A stretch of DNA of 62,757 nt, from assembly GCA_002083365.1 (NCBI GenBank), contig LVWS01000003.1, positions 1 to 62,757 on the forward strand, in the 5' to 3' direction. The notes beneath the pieces were generated by a model. That model saw only the letters and a list, made by a program, of their open reading frames with translations. It did not search any database and was not told where the DNA came from. Position 1 is the first letter of the stretch; the number at the start of each line of letters is the position of its first letter. The translations under genes and the position numbers were made by a program. Origin of the DNA: Nitrospira sp. SG-bin1. Lineage in GTDB: Bacteria; Nitrospirota; Nitrospiria; Nitrospirales; Nitrospiraceae. Positions 44,430 to 54,648 of this stretch are shown one piece after another.

Positions 44430-46757
44430 CTAGACAGCCACTCGGCTTTCGCTGACAGCATACTCGACCATATAACTTGGAAGGGAATTTCCTGCCACAC
44501 CATTGAGGATTACATGGATGGGGCGGTGCGCTCGCAGCGATCCAATTGCCTGCGTAACAGCTTGTTTGGCAGTTAGGTTAGCTCTCACCACAAGGAGGAG
44601 ATGATCACAATGACTTTCCAGCACGTTCATTGTGGCCACAGGGAGGATTGGCGGGGCGTTCAAGAGGATATAATCGAACTCCTCCCGTAGTTGCGACAGC
44701 ACACGATCAAGTTGACCAGCACGCAATAGTTCGGTGGAAGCGGCCACCGCTTCTCCAGCCGGCATGATCCAACATGGAACATCTGCTAACGGACTCATGG
44801 CTTGTTGTAAGGGGATGTCGCTTCGCAGGCAATCAATGAGCCCATACTTTATTGGGGTCTCAAGGAACGCCGCCATTTCGGGAAAGACAAAATCACAATC
44901 CAGGATGAGGACACGCCTTCCAAAGTCTCGCGAAAGCGTATAGCCAAGATTGACCACTGTGGTTGTTTTCCCTTCCCCCTTGATGGCACTCGTCACAGCG
45001 GCGACCATCGGCGCACCCGTGGTGTTCAGTAGCTGTAATCTCGCAGCCGCGACGCGATACTGCTCTGCAGCCATAGAACGTGGGAATATCTTCGCAACAA
45101 ATCTTCTGTCGATCTCGTGTGCACTTGGCCTGGCAGCCAAGGGCTGCTTGTTCAGTTCAGCCTCTGGTCTTGACCGCATAGTTATACCCAGCGAAGGTCT
45201 GGGCAACGCGGCGCTCTGGAAATACCCCGAATCACCAGCCGTACGCCATAGCAGAGAAAAATCAGGAATAGCCGCCAATAATCGAGGGCCTGAGAGAAGA
45301 AGTTCAACATCCTCCGGGCCTCGGAACTGGGGAGTAAGCCGCTCGCGTATGACTGACAACCCTGCCCCCAAGACGCACCCGAACAAGAGCCCTATCACCA
45401 TAACCCTGGGACTATTTGGAATGGCTGGTGAACTTGGAAAAGAGGCACGGTCCACGATGCGGAATTTTCCATTTTTCTGACGTTTCTCAATATTTTCCTC
45501 GACCCGCGTGTGCAGCCGCTTATCAAGGAGCATCGCGTAGTTGGTCTTTAGGTTATTGTAGTCACGCTCAAGGACAAGTAATTCCTGTTCAACTGAAGGG
45601 GACCTATCGAGACGCCTTTCAAGATCTCTCTTCGTGGTGCGCAGTTGGTCGAGCCGCTGTCTGAGAAGCGCGATCTCGGTGCGTTCTTCATTCTGCTGCT
45701 TCATCAGATCCTGGAGATACGGATCAAGTGGCGGAGGCGTCTTGTCGGGCTTGATCGCATCTTGACCATACAGATTGGTTAGCTCCTCTTCCGTCTGTCG
45801 GATTTCTTCCTTCGTTAAGATGACCTCTGGATATCCATCATAAAACTCCGCTCTGAGCTTGACGAGCCTTTCTCGGAGCTCCTTCAGGTGTCGAAACAAC
45901 GGATCTGGCTCCATTCCCCGCGGTGCAGCCCCGATACCCAAACTCTGCTGCCCGGACGTACGGTACTGCTGCACCGCTTGGTGTAGAGTGCCAAGTTTAT
46001 CGGAATGACGTTGAAGATTTTCAGTTGCGGCGGTGATCTCTACTTCTACGCGATCCAAGGCAAGAAGGTTAGCTTGAGCCTGCTGAGGAAGGTCGCCGAG
46101 GTGCGCTTTCTTGAACTGACTGATGCTTTCTTCTCTCTTTTCCAGTTCTCGTTTGAGCGCTCGCAGTTCTTCATCTAGAAATTCTCCCGTGCCTTCAACA
46201 TCCTTCTCACGCTCCCGGGTATTCTCCTCAATGAATTTGTCCGCGATTTTGGCCGTCACCAGCATGGCCGTTTTGGGATCCTGATGGAGAAAGGAGATCA
46301 CAAACCCGTCAACCAAGTTCTGAGAGCTTTTCCCCCCAGCCGGGTCAATCATGGCTCGCTCAATCTTCGTCCTGCTCGCCAACGCGCCCCAGCCGCCTAT
46401 CTGCCCTGGTTCGTCAGAGGATCCATCCCCCTGCGCGTGTAATTCTTTTGCTATCGGCTCTAGGAACTCCTCGCTGATAATTTGCTTCTGTATAAGAAAG
46501 AGACGTTTCTCAAAATGCTTTTCCGAGCCTTCCCCACTATTGATAACGTCATCGATTCCCTTGCGATCTTCCGCCACAATCAACGTCTGTGACTGATAGT
46601 ATTTTGTGGCAATCAACAAGTAGCCCCAGGCCAGAGCCAACGATAGTGCGATCGCCCCCACGATGACCCATTTATTGCGGGAAGCGATGAGGGCGTACTC
46701 GCGAACTGTGGCCGTTCCAGTTTGATCTACTGAGACAACCGACTCGGAATATTGCAT
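44430..46757 (-). CDS. Wzc-like polysaccharide co-polymerase and tyrosine autokinase
   Basis: This 775-aa protein has an N-terminal Wzz domain with a transmembrane helix near residues 33-53 and a second near 460-480, a long periplasmic coiled coil (about 180-420) and a C-terminal BY-kinase domain with TSAIKGEGKTTTVVNLG (Walker A), LILDCDF (Walker A') and YILLNAPP (Walker B). The tyrosine-rich tail is reduced to two Tyr in NSLPSYMVEYAVSES. It controls chain length and export of the exopolysaccharide. It lies 71 nt downstream of the transferase/dehydratase fusion. Confidence 0.92.
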   Translation of the reverse strand: MQYSESVVSVDQTGTATVREYALIASRNKWVIVGAIALSLALAWGYLLIATKYYQSQTLIVAEDRKGIDDVINSGEGSEKHFEKRLFLIQKQIISEEFLEPIAKELHAQGDGSSDEPGQIGGWGALASRTKIERAMIDPAGGKSSQNLVDGFVISFLHQDPKTAMLVTAKIADKFIEENTREREKDVEGTGEFLDEELRALKRELEKREESISQFKKAHLGDLPQQAQANLLALDRVEVEITAATENLQRHSDKLGTLHQAVQQYRTSGQQSLGIGAAPRGMEPDPLFRHLKELRERLVKLRAEFYDGYPEVILTKEEIRQTEEELTNLYGQDAIKPDKTPPPLDPYLQDLMKQQNEERTEIALLRQRLDQLRTTKRDLERRLDRSPSVEQELLVLERDYNNLKTNYAMLLDKRLHTRVEENIEKRQKNGKFRIVDRASFPSSPAIPNSPRVMVIGLLFGCVLGAGLSVIRERLTPQFRGPEDVELLLSGPRLLAAIPDFSLLWRTAGDSGYFQSAALPRPSLGITMRSRPEAELNKQPLAARPSAHEIDRRFVAKIFPRSMAAEQYRVAAARLQLLNTTGAPMVAAVTSAIKGEGKTTTVVNLGYTLSRDFGRRVLILDCDFVFPEMAAFLETPIKYGLIDCLRSDIPLQQAMSPLADVPCWIMPAGEAVAASTELLRAGQLDRVLSQLREEFDYILLNAPPILPVATMNVLESHCDHLLLVVRANLTAKQAVTQAIGSLRAHRPIHVILNGVAGNSLPSYMVEYAVSESRVAV

Positions 46758-46828
46758 GTATGCCCTCCGAACGACTTACACTAGGGTATATCGAGACTTA
46801 GGTCTTGTAAAGATACATCAAACGGACC

Positions 46829-49363
46829 TTACAACGATCCGGTCGGCACGGTCGGAATCTCCGTATCAGGAACGCAGGATTGGAACATCGGGACGATCTC
46901 TTTGAGCCGTTCGAGCAACACGACGGTTTCATCACGGTAACTCGCCGCTTCCAACGCAGACAGCTTTTCCCGAAATTCTTCGAAGTCAAGATGGTTGATC
47001 GTCCGAATCTGCAGAATCTTGTCCAAGGACGAAGCGACTGCAACCTCTCCCTCACCGACCAACTCTTCATACAGTTTTTCCCCAGGGCGAAGACCAACGA
47101 ATCGAATAGGAATATCCTTTCCAGGAATAAGCCCGGACAGCCGAATGAGACTCCGAGCCATATCGAGCACCTTGATTTGCCCCCCCATGTCGAGAATGTA
47201 AATATGGCCTTGTTCACCAATCGTTGCCGCCTGGAGAACCAATTGAACGGCCTCTGGGATCAGCATGAAGTAGCGTCGGATCTCCGGATGTGTAACGGTT
47301 ACCGGTCCGCCCGCCCTGATCTGTTCCTGGAAGCGCAACAATACGCTCCCACTACTGCCAAGAACATTGCCGAACCGTACAAGAAGGAAGCGGGTCCGAC
47401 TCGTCCTTGCAATATCCTGAATAATGAGTTCCGCCACTCGCTTGGTAGCTCCCATCACGCTCGACGGGTTGACCGCCTTATCGGTCGAGATATGGACGAA
47501 CTGCTCTACACCATAAAGACTCGCGGCTTCAGCGGCGACACGTGTACCGATGCAGTTGTTCTTTACGGCTTCGAGGGGATTCAGCTCCACAAGGGGAACA
47601 TGCTTGTGGGCTGCCGCATGGAACAAGATCTGAGGTTTATACTGCTCCAGTACAGCACAAAGTCGCTGCGCGTCCGTGACATCCCCAATCAGCGGAACAA
47701 TGGGGAACGCAAACCTCCGATCATCTAATTCCTTGTGGATGTTATAGAGACTATTCTCATGACGCTCGTAGAGCAATAGCGTGTGTGGTTCGAACAGGGT
47801 AATTTGACGAGCCAATTCAGAACCAATCGACCCACCAGCTCCAGTAATCAGGACACATTTCCCTCTCACCATCTGTCTCGTCGCTTCATTGTTAAGGTCG
47901 ATGGGCGCACGGGACAATAAGTCCGGGATCGAAACGTTACGTATCTGACTGACCGTGCTTTGGTCTGCAAGCAGTTCTTCTTTGGCCGGCAATGTTTTGA
48001 TCGAAATGTTGTACGGCTCCAATTTGATAACAAGATCTCGGAGAAACTCGGGAGCCGCCTTCGGCACCGCGACCACAACCACTTCGGGTTTGAGTGCCTC
48101 TATAAGTTTAGGAAGGTCCTGCACCGTACCCAACACGCGGACTCCGTGGATACGTTGATTGAGAAGCCCAATATTATCATCCACAAATCCGATCGGCTGG
48201 CAGTTAAACACTGTGCGAGTTTTCATCTCCCGAACGACACGTTCTCCTGAATCTCCGGCTCCGACGACCAGCACCTTCCGTCTTTTCTGAAAAAGCGGCC
48301 TATCACGAAGGATTCTGGAGGACAATCTCACTCCGGCAAGAAACCCGATGAGCAGAATAGCATCGATGGCAAATATGGAGCGTGGGTAGCTAGAGATCCC
48401 CATCACCCAATGGACCCAACCATAAAATGCGACTGTGCTGGTTAAGACGCCGCCGATAATGTTTTGGAGATCCCAAATACTCGTATATCTCCACAAACCT
48501 TCGTTCAAACCAAACAAGGCAAATGCCACCCCTCTTATCGCAACCAAGGCAAGTATGGTTTGTTCGAAGGTGCGGATCTCACCGGCAGGTATACTGCCGT
48601 CGTACCTCAGGCCAAAAGCCAGATAGTTTGCGAGGATGATCAAGCCTACATCGAGCATCACGATGATGGGCTTGCGCCACCGCAGAACAAAAGACGACAG
48701 GCCCGTCCATGGAGAGCCCGAGGGAGGTTCGACGGCAGCTTGTAGTTCAGGAAGTGTGAATATCACAACCGGAATCCTGACAATATGCAACAACGTTTGT
48801 ACGATAATGGCAATATCGAGCCGCAAAGACATATGGCGGATATACAACTTTGCCAGTCTGATCTTTTCAGGAAGGACTTTGAGTTGATACTCTTCCTCAG
48901 GATTGGAGGAATACGCGAGCAGCGCCGCTTCATCGATGTACCTTAACGAGGCCAAGTCAGTAATCCCCGGGCGAACCGTGAGCACCTCGGAGAACTCAGA
49001 ACGCAGGCGTTCAACATACCGAGGAACTTCCGGCCTTGGCCCCACAAAACTCATGTCGCCTTTGAGAACATTCAACAGCTGAGGCAACTCATCGAGCTTC
49101 AATTTCCGTAGAAATCGACCTACTCTGGTGATACGGGGATCTTGACCGACTGTAAGAGGCAAGCAGGTTGTCGACGTTCCCGGTACCATGGTTCGGAACT
49201 TCTGTATCGCGAACGGACGGAATCCTTGCCCCACACGGATTTGACGAAAGATCACCGGCCCTCGCGAGTCGAGCTTGATCAAAACGGAGATGATTACAAG
49301 GAGAGGCGCCGTGAGAACCAGCCCCATTACGGCCAAGCAGACATCCAATGTACGTTTCATCAC
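46829..49363 (-). CDS. Phosphoglycosyltransferase fused to UDP-HexNAc 4,6-dehydratase
   Basis: This 844-aa bifunctional protein has two recognised halves. Residues 1-205 are a small monotopic phosphoglycosyltransferase: reentrant hydrophobic N-terminus, KFRTM, the catalytic Asp-Glu in KLDELPQLLNVLKGD and SFVGPRPEVPRYVE. Residues 215-830 are a WbpM/PglF/CapD-type dehydratase with membrane helices, a first nucleotide-binding domain (GAGDSGERVVREM) and a SDR domain (LITGAGGSIGSELARQ; HISTDKAVNPSSVMGATKR, with the family Met where other SDRs have Tyr). It would make a 4-keto-6-deoxy sugar nucleotide and transfer a sugar phosphate to the lipid carrier. It overlaps the upstream aminotransferase by 4 nt. 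Confidence 0.9.
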   Translation of the reverse strand: MMKRTLDVCLAVMGLVLTAPLLVIISVLIKLDSRGPVIFRQIRVGQGFRPFAIQKFRTMVPGTSTTCLPLTVGQDPRITRVGRFLRKLKLDELPQLLNVLKGDMSFVGPRPEVPRYVERLRSEFSEVLTVRPGITDLASLRYIDEAALLAYSSNPEEEYQLKVLPEKIRLAKLYIRHMSLRLDIAIIVQTLLHIVRIPVVIFTLPELQAAVEPPSGSPWTGLSSFVLRWRKPIIVMLDVGLIILANYLAFGLRYDGSIPAGEIRTFEQTILALVAIRGVAFALFGLNEGLWRYTSIWDLQNIIGGVLTSTVAFYGWVHWVMGISSYPRSIFAIDAILLIGFLAGVRLSSRILRDRPLFQKRRKVLVVGAGDSGERVVREMKTRTVFNCQPIGFVDDNIGLLNQRIHGVRVLGTVQDLPKLIEALKPEVVVVAVPKAAPEFLRDLVIKLEPYNISIKTLPAKEELLADQSTVSQIRNVSIPDLLSRAPIDLNNEATRQMVRGKCVLITGAGGSIGSELARQITLFEPHTLLLYERHENSLYNIHKELDDRRFAFPIVPLIGDVTDAQRLCAVLEQYKPQILFHAAAHKHVPLVELNPLEAVKNNCIGTRVAAEAASLYGVEQFVHISTDKAVNPSSVMGATKRVAELIIQDIARTSRTRFLLVRFGNVLGSSGSVLLRFQEQIRAGGPVTVTHPEIRRYFMLIPEAVQLVLQAATIGEQGHIYILDMGGQIKVLDMARSLIRLSGLIPGKDIPIRFVGLRPGEKLYEELVGEGEVAVASSLDKILQIRTINHLDFEEFREKLSALEAASYRDETVVLLERLKEIVPMFQSCVPDTEIPTVPTGSL

Positions 49364-50517
49364 CGCCGATTCCTCTCGACCAGATCACGCACGGTCTCGA
49401 TCACACGATTCACCTCGTCCTCCGTCATCTTGGAGTACAGCGGTAAGGAAACAATCCGTTGGAATGCCCTGCTGGCAGCCGGGAAATCTTCGGGCTGGTA
49501 CCCTCCCTTGTCTCGATGGTAGGGATGTAAATGGAGGGGGATAAAATGCACGCTGCAACCGATACCGGCTTGCTGCAGTTGATGAATAAATTCATCGCGA
49601 CTAACCCGCAGACGATCCACGTCCAATTGGATGACATACAAATGCCACGCGTGCTGGGCATGAGAAGCGGTTGGGGGGCATAGTATCTCAGGAAGATCTC
49701 GGAAGCCATCATGGTACATGGCGGCATACCGTTCCCGCCCTTTCCAAAAACGTTCACACTTCTTCAGCTGGGCCAAACCAAGCGCCGCAGCGATATCAGT
49801 CAGATTGTACTTAAAACCAGGTGAGAGTATTTCATAATACCAGGAGCCTTGCGCGGAGTAGCGATTCCAGGCATCCCGACTGAGACCGTGCAGACTCATC
49901 ATCCGCATGCGAGCGGCCCACTCACCATTATTCGTGGTGACCATTCCGCCTTCGCCGGTAGTGATATTCTTTGTGGCATAGAATGAAAAACACGTCGCGT
50001 CAGAAATTCCACCGATCATTTTGCCATGATATCGAGCCGGCAAGGCATGTGCCGCGTCTTCGATCACATGGAGATTATGTGCCTGTGCGATCGCATGGAT
50101 AGGCTTCAAGTCGCATGGGTGCCCGGCAAAATGAACGGGAATGATCGCTTTCGTTTTATCAGTGATGGCCTGTCGGAGGCGACCTGTATCCAGATTCAAC
50201 GTGTCTTGTTCGCAATCGATCAGAACAGGGCGTGCCTTGAAGTAGGTGACCACCTCGGCCGTGGCAGCAAAGGTCATCGTCGGAACCAAGACCTCATCTC
50301 CCTCACTCACACCAGCCGCTTCAAGGGCAAGATGAAGAGCGGCGGTACAGGAATTAACCGCGACGGCATGTTCCGCCCCCACCATTGCGGCAAATTCACG
50401 CTCAAATTCCCGCACCTTGGGACCCGTCGTCAACCAGCCGGAACGGAGAACTTCCAACACTTCCGATACCTCTTCCTCGCCAACATCAGACCTATGAAAA
50501 GGTAAAAAGTCTTTCAT
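49360..50517 (-). CDS. DegT/DnrJ/EryC1-type sugar aminotransferase
   Basis: This 385-aa PLP enzyme aminates a 4-keto sugar nucleotide. It shows AVNSCTAALHLALEA, VIEDAAHALPA and the PLP lysine in FSFYATKNITTGEGG. It is coupled to the dehydratase fusion by a 4-nt overlap, so the natural substrate is the 4-keto product of that protein, as in bacillosamine-type pathways. Confidence 0.92.
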   Translation of the reverse strand: MKDFLPFHRSDVGEEEVSEVLEVLRSGWLTTGPKVREFEREFAAMVGAEHAVAVNSCTAALHLALEAAGVSEGDEVLVPTMTFAATAEVVTYFKARPVLIDCEQDTLNLDTGRLRQAITDKTKAIIPVHFAGHPCDLKPIHAIAQAHNLHVIEDAAHALPARYHGKMIGGISDATCFSFYATKNITTGEGGMVTTNNGEWAARMRMMSLHGLSRDAWNRYSAQGSWYYEILSPGFKYNLTDIAAALGLAQLKKCERFWKGRERYAAMYHDGFRDLPEILCPPTASHAQHAWHLYVIQLDVDRLRVSRDEFIHQLQQAGIGCSVHFIPLHLHPYHRDKGGYQPEDFPAASRAFQRIVSLPLYSKMTEDEVNRVIETVRDLVERNRR

Positions 50518-51144
50518 TCACAGATCTCCTCTTTGGCTAATGAACATGTCCCTATCAGGGCTACACTTTCCCATAATCCCTGGAAAGCACAACCCATCTT
50601 TGGAGGGGCTAAGGAAGCTCTATCTGTTCAGAAATACCTCAGAAATCAGACGGATATCTATCCTACACTATTGAAAAGACTTTAGGCTATTGGAGAATAT
50701 TGAAATTAGAATTTTATAATTTCCCGCATGAGGGAGGAGCGAAACTGGGGATCTCCCTATTATAGACTTGTGATATCAGCCCTTGCCAAAAGTCTGTCCG
50801 ATAATTCCCTGCGACCGGTGATGGGCCAGCATCTGTTCAGGGTCACCATCAAGGCTACAGTATGGACTTTTTCCAATATAGGCTGTAAAAAATATAGGCT
50901 GTAAAAAACGCTATGCGTATATCTTTGGTTCATCGATTTTTCCAGCAGTGCCGCGGCCAAGACAGCCTCACGATTATTCAATCCACATTGCGATTTATGG
51001 AATTCTTGTTCAGCGAATGACTAAAGACCGCTTTGGTCGTATTTTATTCACCCTTTCACATTCGATCATTATCTATTTATCTGTCTCGAACCTATCTTCT
51101 TAAAATAGTTGACGGCACGGAATTCCATCTCTATAAATCCGGTC
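50518..51144. other. AT-rich intergenic stretch
   Basis: No gene. It contains a perfect 16-bp tandem duplication (50875-50890 and 50891-50906) of AATATAGGCTGTAAAA. No promoter motif is clear. Confidence 0.45.
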
Positions 51145-51776
51145 ATGCTTCGCCTGCGTGACGACCAATGGGAACGGATTCGGGAGCACTTCCCTGAAGA
51201 GCACATTCCGGACAGCCGCCGCGGTGTCCACGCGAGGGTCTGCAGGACGTCCTCACGCAGCTGGCGAATACGCTGTGGGACGAAGGGCATCGACGAACGC
51301 GCGTTTCATCGATGCCATCTGTGCCGCCGCGAAAGGCGGTGACGATGCCGCAGGCTCTCGAAACGCGGGAAGGCGTGAAGATTCTTGCGATCGTAGATCG
51401 CCATGAGCTCCTCCTCTCCGTCAGTACGCATACGGCGAATCATCAATGAAGTCACCTTGGTGCAACTCAGTTTCGACTTTACATGTTAGAGGCCAAGTCG
51501 GATTCCCATTGGGGAGCTCGTCTACTGACTGCGACAGCCTCAATGACACGCTCAAGCAGGAAGGGGTCACCCTAATCGCACCGCACAGGTGTACGATAAA
51601 ACTGAAGGCCCAAGATGGCCGCTACGTGCGTCGCTATGAGCGCCGCTTGCTCGTGGAGCGCTTCTTTGCCTGGCACCAATGGAAGAGGCGTTGCTGATTC
51701 GCTGGAGTACTATGCCACCAATTTTCTGGGCTTTGTGCAGCTCGCCTGCATTACGATGCTCCTCAAGCAATTTTGA
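51145..51776 (+). pseudogene. IS5-family transposase remnant
   Basis: Pieces of an IS5-type transposase lie in several frames. The N-terminus (MLRLRDDQWERIREHFPEE, 51145), a middle part with FIDAICAAAKGGDD, and the C-terminal DDE region (TLKQEGVTLIAPHR, RRYERRLLVERFFAWHQW) are followed, after a shift, by YYATNFLGFVQLACITMLLK and the stop at 51774-51776. Frameshifts and probable loss of the central part make it inactive. No convincing terminal repeats are seen. Confidence 0.8.
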
Positions 51777-52155
51777 AATAGGTTCCAGTATCATTACGTC
51801 GTGAATGCTCTGAACGGCAGTCGGTGAAATAGCTGAAATGCCACTGATAGATAGATGACCTCGGCACGCATGATGGATCCGCCAGTGCGTTCGACCACAC
51901 TATTGTTCCTTGGGGTAGGCATGAGTCAGACTGTGTCGGATATGGGCATCAGCAGCGCTACTGCATGCGAAGAGGGCGCATGCTTCTTGCCAATCGCTTG
52001 CGTAGATACACCGTCGTGCGGGTATTCTTAGTGATAGCTTCTGGAGGCTCTTTGAAGGTGAGTACTCCGGTTGACCTATAAAGAGACAGATTCATCATCA
52101 TGTCTGTTCACAGTGTCATGAAAGTAGCCGGCCGGCATTAAACGAGGAGATCGGC
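51777..52155. other. Intergenic stretch before the second aminotransferase
   Basis: No gene or clear promoter is seen. A TTGACC stands at about 52071 without a matching -10. Confidence 0.35.
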
Positions 52156-53292
52156 ATGGGAGTTCCACTGCTTGACTTGAAAGGACACCACGAACCGCTT
52201 CACAAGGAGATCATGGCGGCGCTGGAACAGACGTTTCAAAGCCAGACGTTTATTCTCGGCCCGGACGTAGGCAAGCTGGAGGAACGTGTGGCTGCCTATT
52301 GCCAGACTAAGTATGGTGTCGGTGTGACCTCTGGAACGGATGCGCTTCTGGTCGCCCTCATGGCCCTCGGTATCGGCCCCGGTGATGAGGTCATCACAAC
52401 GCCCTATTCGTTCTTTGCCACGGCCGGTGCAGTCGTGAGGGTGGGAGCGAAGCCGGTGCTCGTGGACATCGATCCAGTGACTTATAATATCGACCCCGCC
52501 GGAATTCAATCAACGCTGACGGCCAGAAGCAAGGCCATTATCCCGGTACACCTCTACGGACAATGCGCCGACATGGCCCCTATCATGGATGTCGCGAAGC
52601 AGCACAATTTGAGCGTCATTGAGGACGCCGCCCAAGCCATCGGTTCCGAATATCATGACGGGCGGCGCGCTTGCAGCATTGGGACCATCGGCTGTCTATC
52701 GTTTTTCCCGAGTAAGAATCTCGGATGCTTGGGCGATGGCGGGATGGCGGTGACCAATGATCCTGATCTCGCAGAGCGGATGCGGGTTCTGCGGGTCCAT
52801 GGGAGCAAGCCGAAGTACTATCACAAGTGGATTGGAGGGAACTTTCGTCTCGATACCATACAGGCAGCGGTTCTGAACGTTAAGCTCAACTATCTTGATG
52901 GGTGGACCAAAAGACGACAGGAGAATGCCACCCGATATGAAACTCTGTTCAAGCAGAGCGGCCTTGTGCAGAACAAAAACGTGACATTGCCGGAACCAGC
53001 ATACCGAGACTCCGGCGTGAAGCATTATCACATTTATAATCAGTTTGTGATAAGGGTTGAGCAACGAGATGCCCTCATGGGGCATTTGAAGCAGCGAGGA
53101 ATCGGGGCGGAAATTTACTATCCGATCCCATTCCACCTCCAGGAATGTTTTCTCTATTTAGGATACCGTGAAGGAGACTTTCCTGAATCGGAGCGTGCAG
53201 CCAAGGAGACCATCGCAATTCCCATATATCCCGAGTTGACTATGGAACAACAGACTGCAGTGGTTGAAGGGATCGCCGCGTTCTACAGATAA
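52156..53292 (+). CDS. DegT-family aminotransferase (WbpE-like)
   Basis: This 378-aa PLP-dependent sugar aminotransferase has GVGVTSGTDALLVALMALG, NLSVIEDAAQAIG and the PLP lysine in SFFPSKNLGCLGDGG. The latter is close to WbpE-type 3-amino-uronate enzymes, so a 3-keto uronic acid is a possible substrate; the TviB-like dehydrogenase supports a uronic acid pathway, but WbpB and WbpD partners are not in the window. The ATG follows ACGAGGAGATC. It is transcribed alone, opposite to its neighbours. Confidence 0.9.
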   Translation: MGVPLLDLKGHHEPLHKEIMAALEQTFQSQTFILGPDVGKLEERVAAYCQTKYGVGVTSGTDALLVALMALGIGPGDEVITTPYSFFATAGAVVRVGAKPVLVDIDPVTYNIDPAGIQSTLTARSKAIIPVHLYGQCADMAPIMDVAKQHNLSVIEDAAQAIGSEYHDGRRACSIGTIGCLSFFPSKNLGCLGDGGMAVTNDPDLAERMRVLRVHGSKPKYYHKWIGGNFRLDTIQAAVLNVKLNYLDGWTKRRQENATRYETLFKQSGLVQNKNVTLPEPAYRDSGVKHYHIYNQFVIRVEQRDALMGHLKQRGIGAEIYYPIPFHLQECFLYLGYREGDFPESERAAKETIAIPIYPELTMEQQTAVVEGIAAFYR

Positions 53293-53383
53293 CTAGAGTT
53301 GTCCTTGGTGATAAGGTATGTTTGGAGATACAGTGTCGCCGGTAGCTTCCTTAAGGCGGACTGCTCAGCACCTTTCCGGAAGC

Positions 53384-54631
53384 TTACAGTGCATCTCGAC
53401 TCGAGGTATGCTGAGTACGGCTCGTCACGCCAAGCAGCAGGTGATGCAGCCGCCTGGCGATTTCCTTTCGATTGTACAGTTTCTCCGCTGCACAGCGACC
53501 GGCTTGTCCCAGTTCTCGGCGTAATTCGGAGGTGGAAGCCAGCCGACGGACAGCCTGTTCGAGGCCTCGAATGTCTTCGTAGGGAACCGCCAAACCAGCT
53601 CTGGCATCAAGCACGCGTCGCGCACCTTCCCCTCCTCCGGCGAAGAGGATTGGCATCCCGCTGGCCATCGCTTCATAGATTTTGCTGGGCACCGCGCCGG
53701 GAATTGAAAACTTAAGCACGTGAAACCCCACCTGCGATGCCGCCAGTAAGGCGGGAATTCTCTCCTTCGGTTGTGCCGGCAGGAGTCGCACATTGTTCAA
53801 ATTTTCATCCTCGATTCGCCGTCGTAAGGATTCGCGCTCCGCCCCATCCCCCACCAGCACGAACTGAACATGGTTCAAATCGCGAACGGCCGCGGCAACA
53901 TCCAGAACCACACCCAGTCCTTGGGCCATTCCCATAACGCCCGCATAGGTGAAGGTGATACGATCCCGTCCCCCCAGCAGAGATCGTGCCTCATCATCCG
54001 CGAATTGGGAACCGAACCTTTCAACATCGACACCATTGGTAATCACTTCCGCATCGGTCGAGGAACATCGACGCCGCACGGATTCAACGATTTCATTCGA
54101 GGTACCGGTCACCAAGGCCGCCCGTCGGTAATACGACAGTTCAAGAGCCTCAGCCGCGGCAAGGACGAATCGATTCTTGACCACTCCCATGTATTTAGCC
54201 GATTCGGGCCAGAGATCGGAAACATTGAAGACCATCGGCACACCCCAATGTCGGGCCAAGCGAATACCGGCATGTCCGAGAAACAACGGAGGTGACTCGA
54301 TAAACAACACATCCGGCTTGGCGCATAGCGCCGGGCCCCAACGGACGGCGGATCTGACAAATGAGAAGTAACACATCAGCCGATCGATGAAACCGCTTTG
54401 AGCCGGACGCAGAGGTACTCTCACGACTGAAAGCCGACCCAATGCTTCCGTCACGGGACGCCCGGGATCGTACCCTGCCAAGATTCGTCCTGTGGGGTAA
54501 TTCGGTAGAGCAGTGAGAACTTCCACTTCCCACCCCAATCCAGAAAGCTCCTGCCCCAGTTCAAAGAGACGTGTCTGAGCAGCGCCAATTTCAGGGGGAA
54601 AATATTGAGTCAGCAAAAGGATACGCGCCAT
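53384..54631 (-). CDS. GT4-family glycosyltransferase (WbuB-like)
   Basis: This 415-aa GT-B enzyme adds a sugar from a nucleotide donor. It has LLTQYFPPEIGAAQTRLFEL at the start, VFNVSDLWPESA, FTYAGVMGMAQGLGVV in the second domain and the EX7E motif in YEAMASGMPILFAGGGEGA. The style matches WbuB-type transferases of O-antigen clusters. It is the last gene of a minus-strand group that starts at the FemAB-like gene. Confidence 0.92.
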   Translation of the reverse strand: MARILLLTQYFPPEIGAAQTRLFELGQELSGLGWEVEVLTALPNYPTGRILAGYDPGRPVTEALGRLSVVRVPLRPAQSGFIDRLMCYFSFVRSAVRWGPALCAKPDVLFIESPPLFLGHAGIRLARHWGVPMVFNVSDLWPESAKYMGVVKNRFVLAAAEALELSYYRRAALVTGTSNEIVESVRRRCSSTDAEVITNGVDVERFGSQFADDEARSLLGGRDRITFTYAGVMGMAQGLGVVLDVAAAVRDLNHVQFVLVGDGAERESLRRRIEDENLNNVRLLPAQPKERIPALLAASQVGFHVLKFSIPGAVPSKIYEAMASGMPILFAGGGEGARRVLDARAGLAVPYEDIRGLEQAVRRLASTSELRRELGQAGRCAAEKLYNRKEIARRLHHLLLGVTSRTQHTSSRDAL

Positions 54632-54648
54632 AATCCTACACGAAGAAG

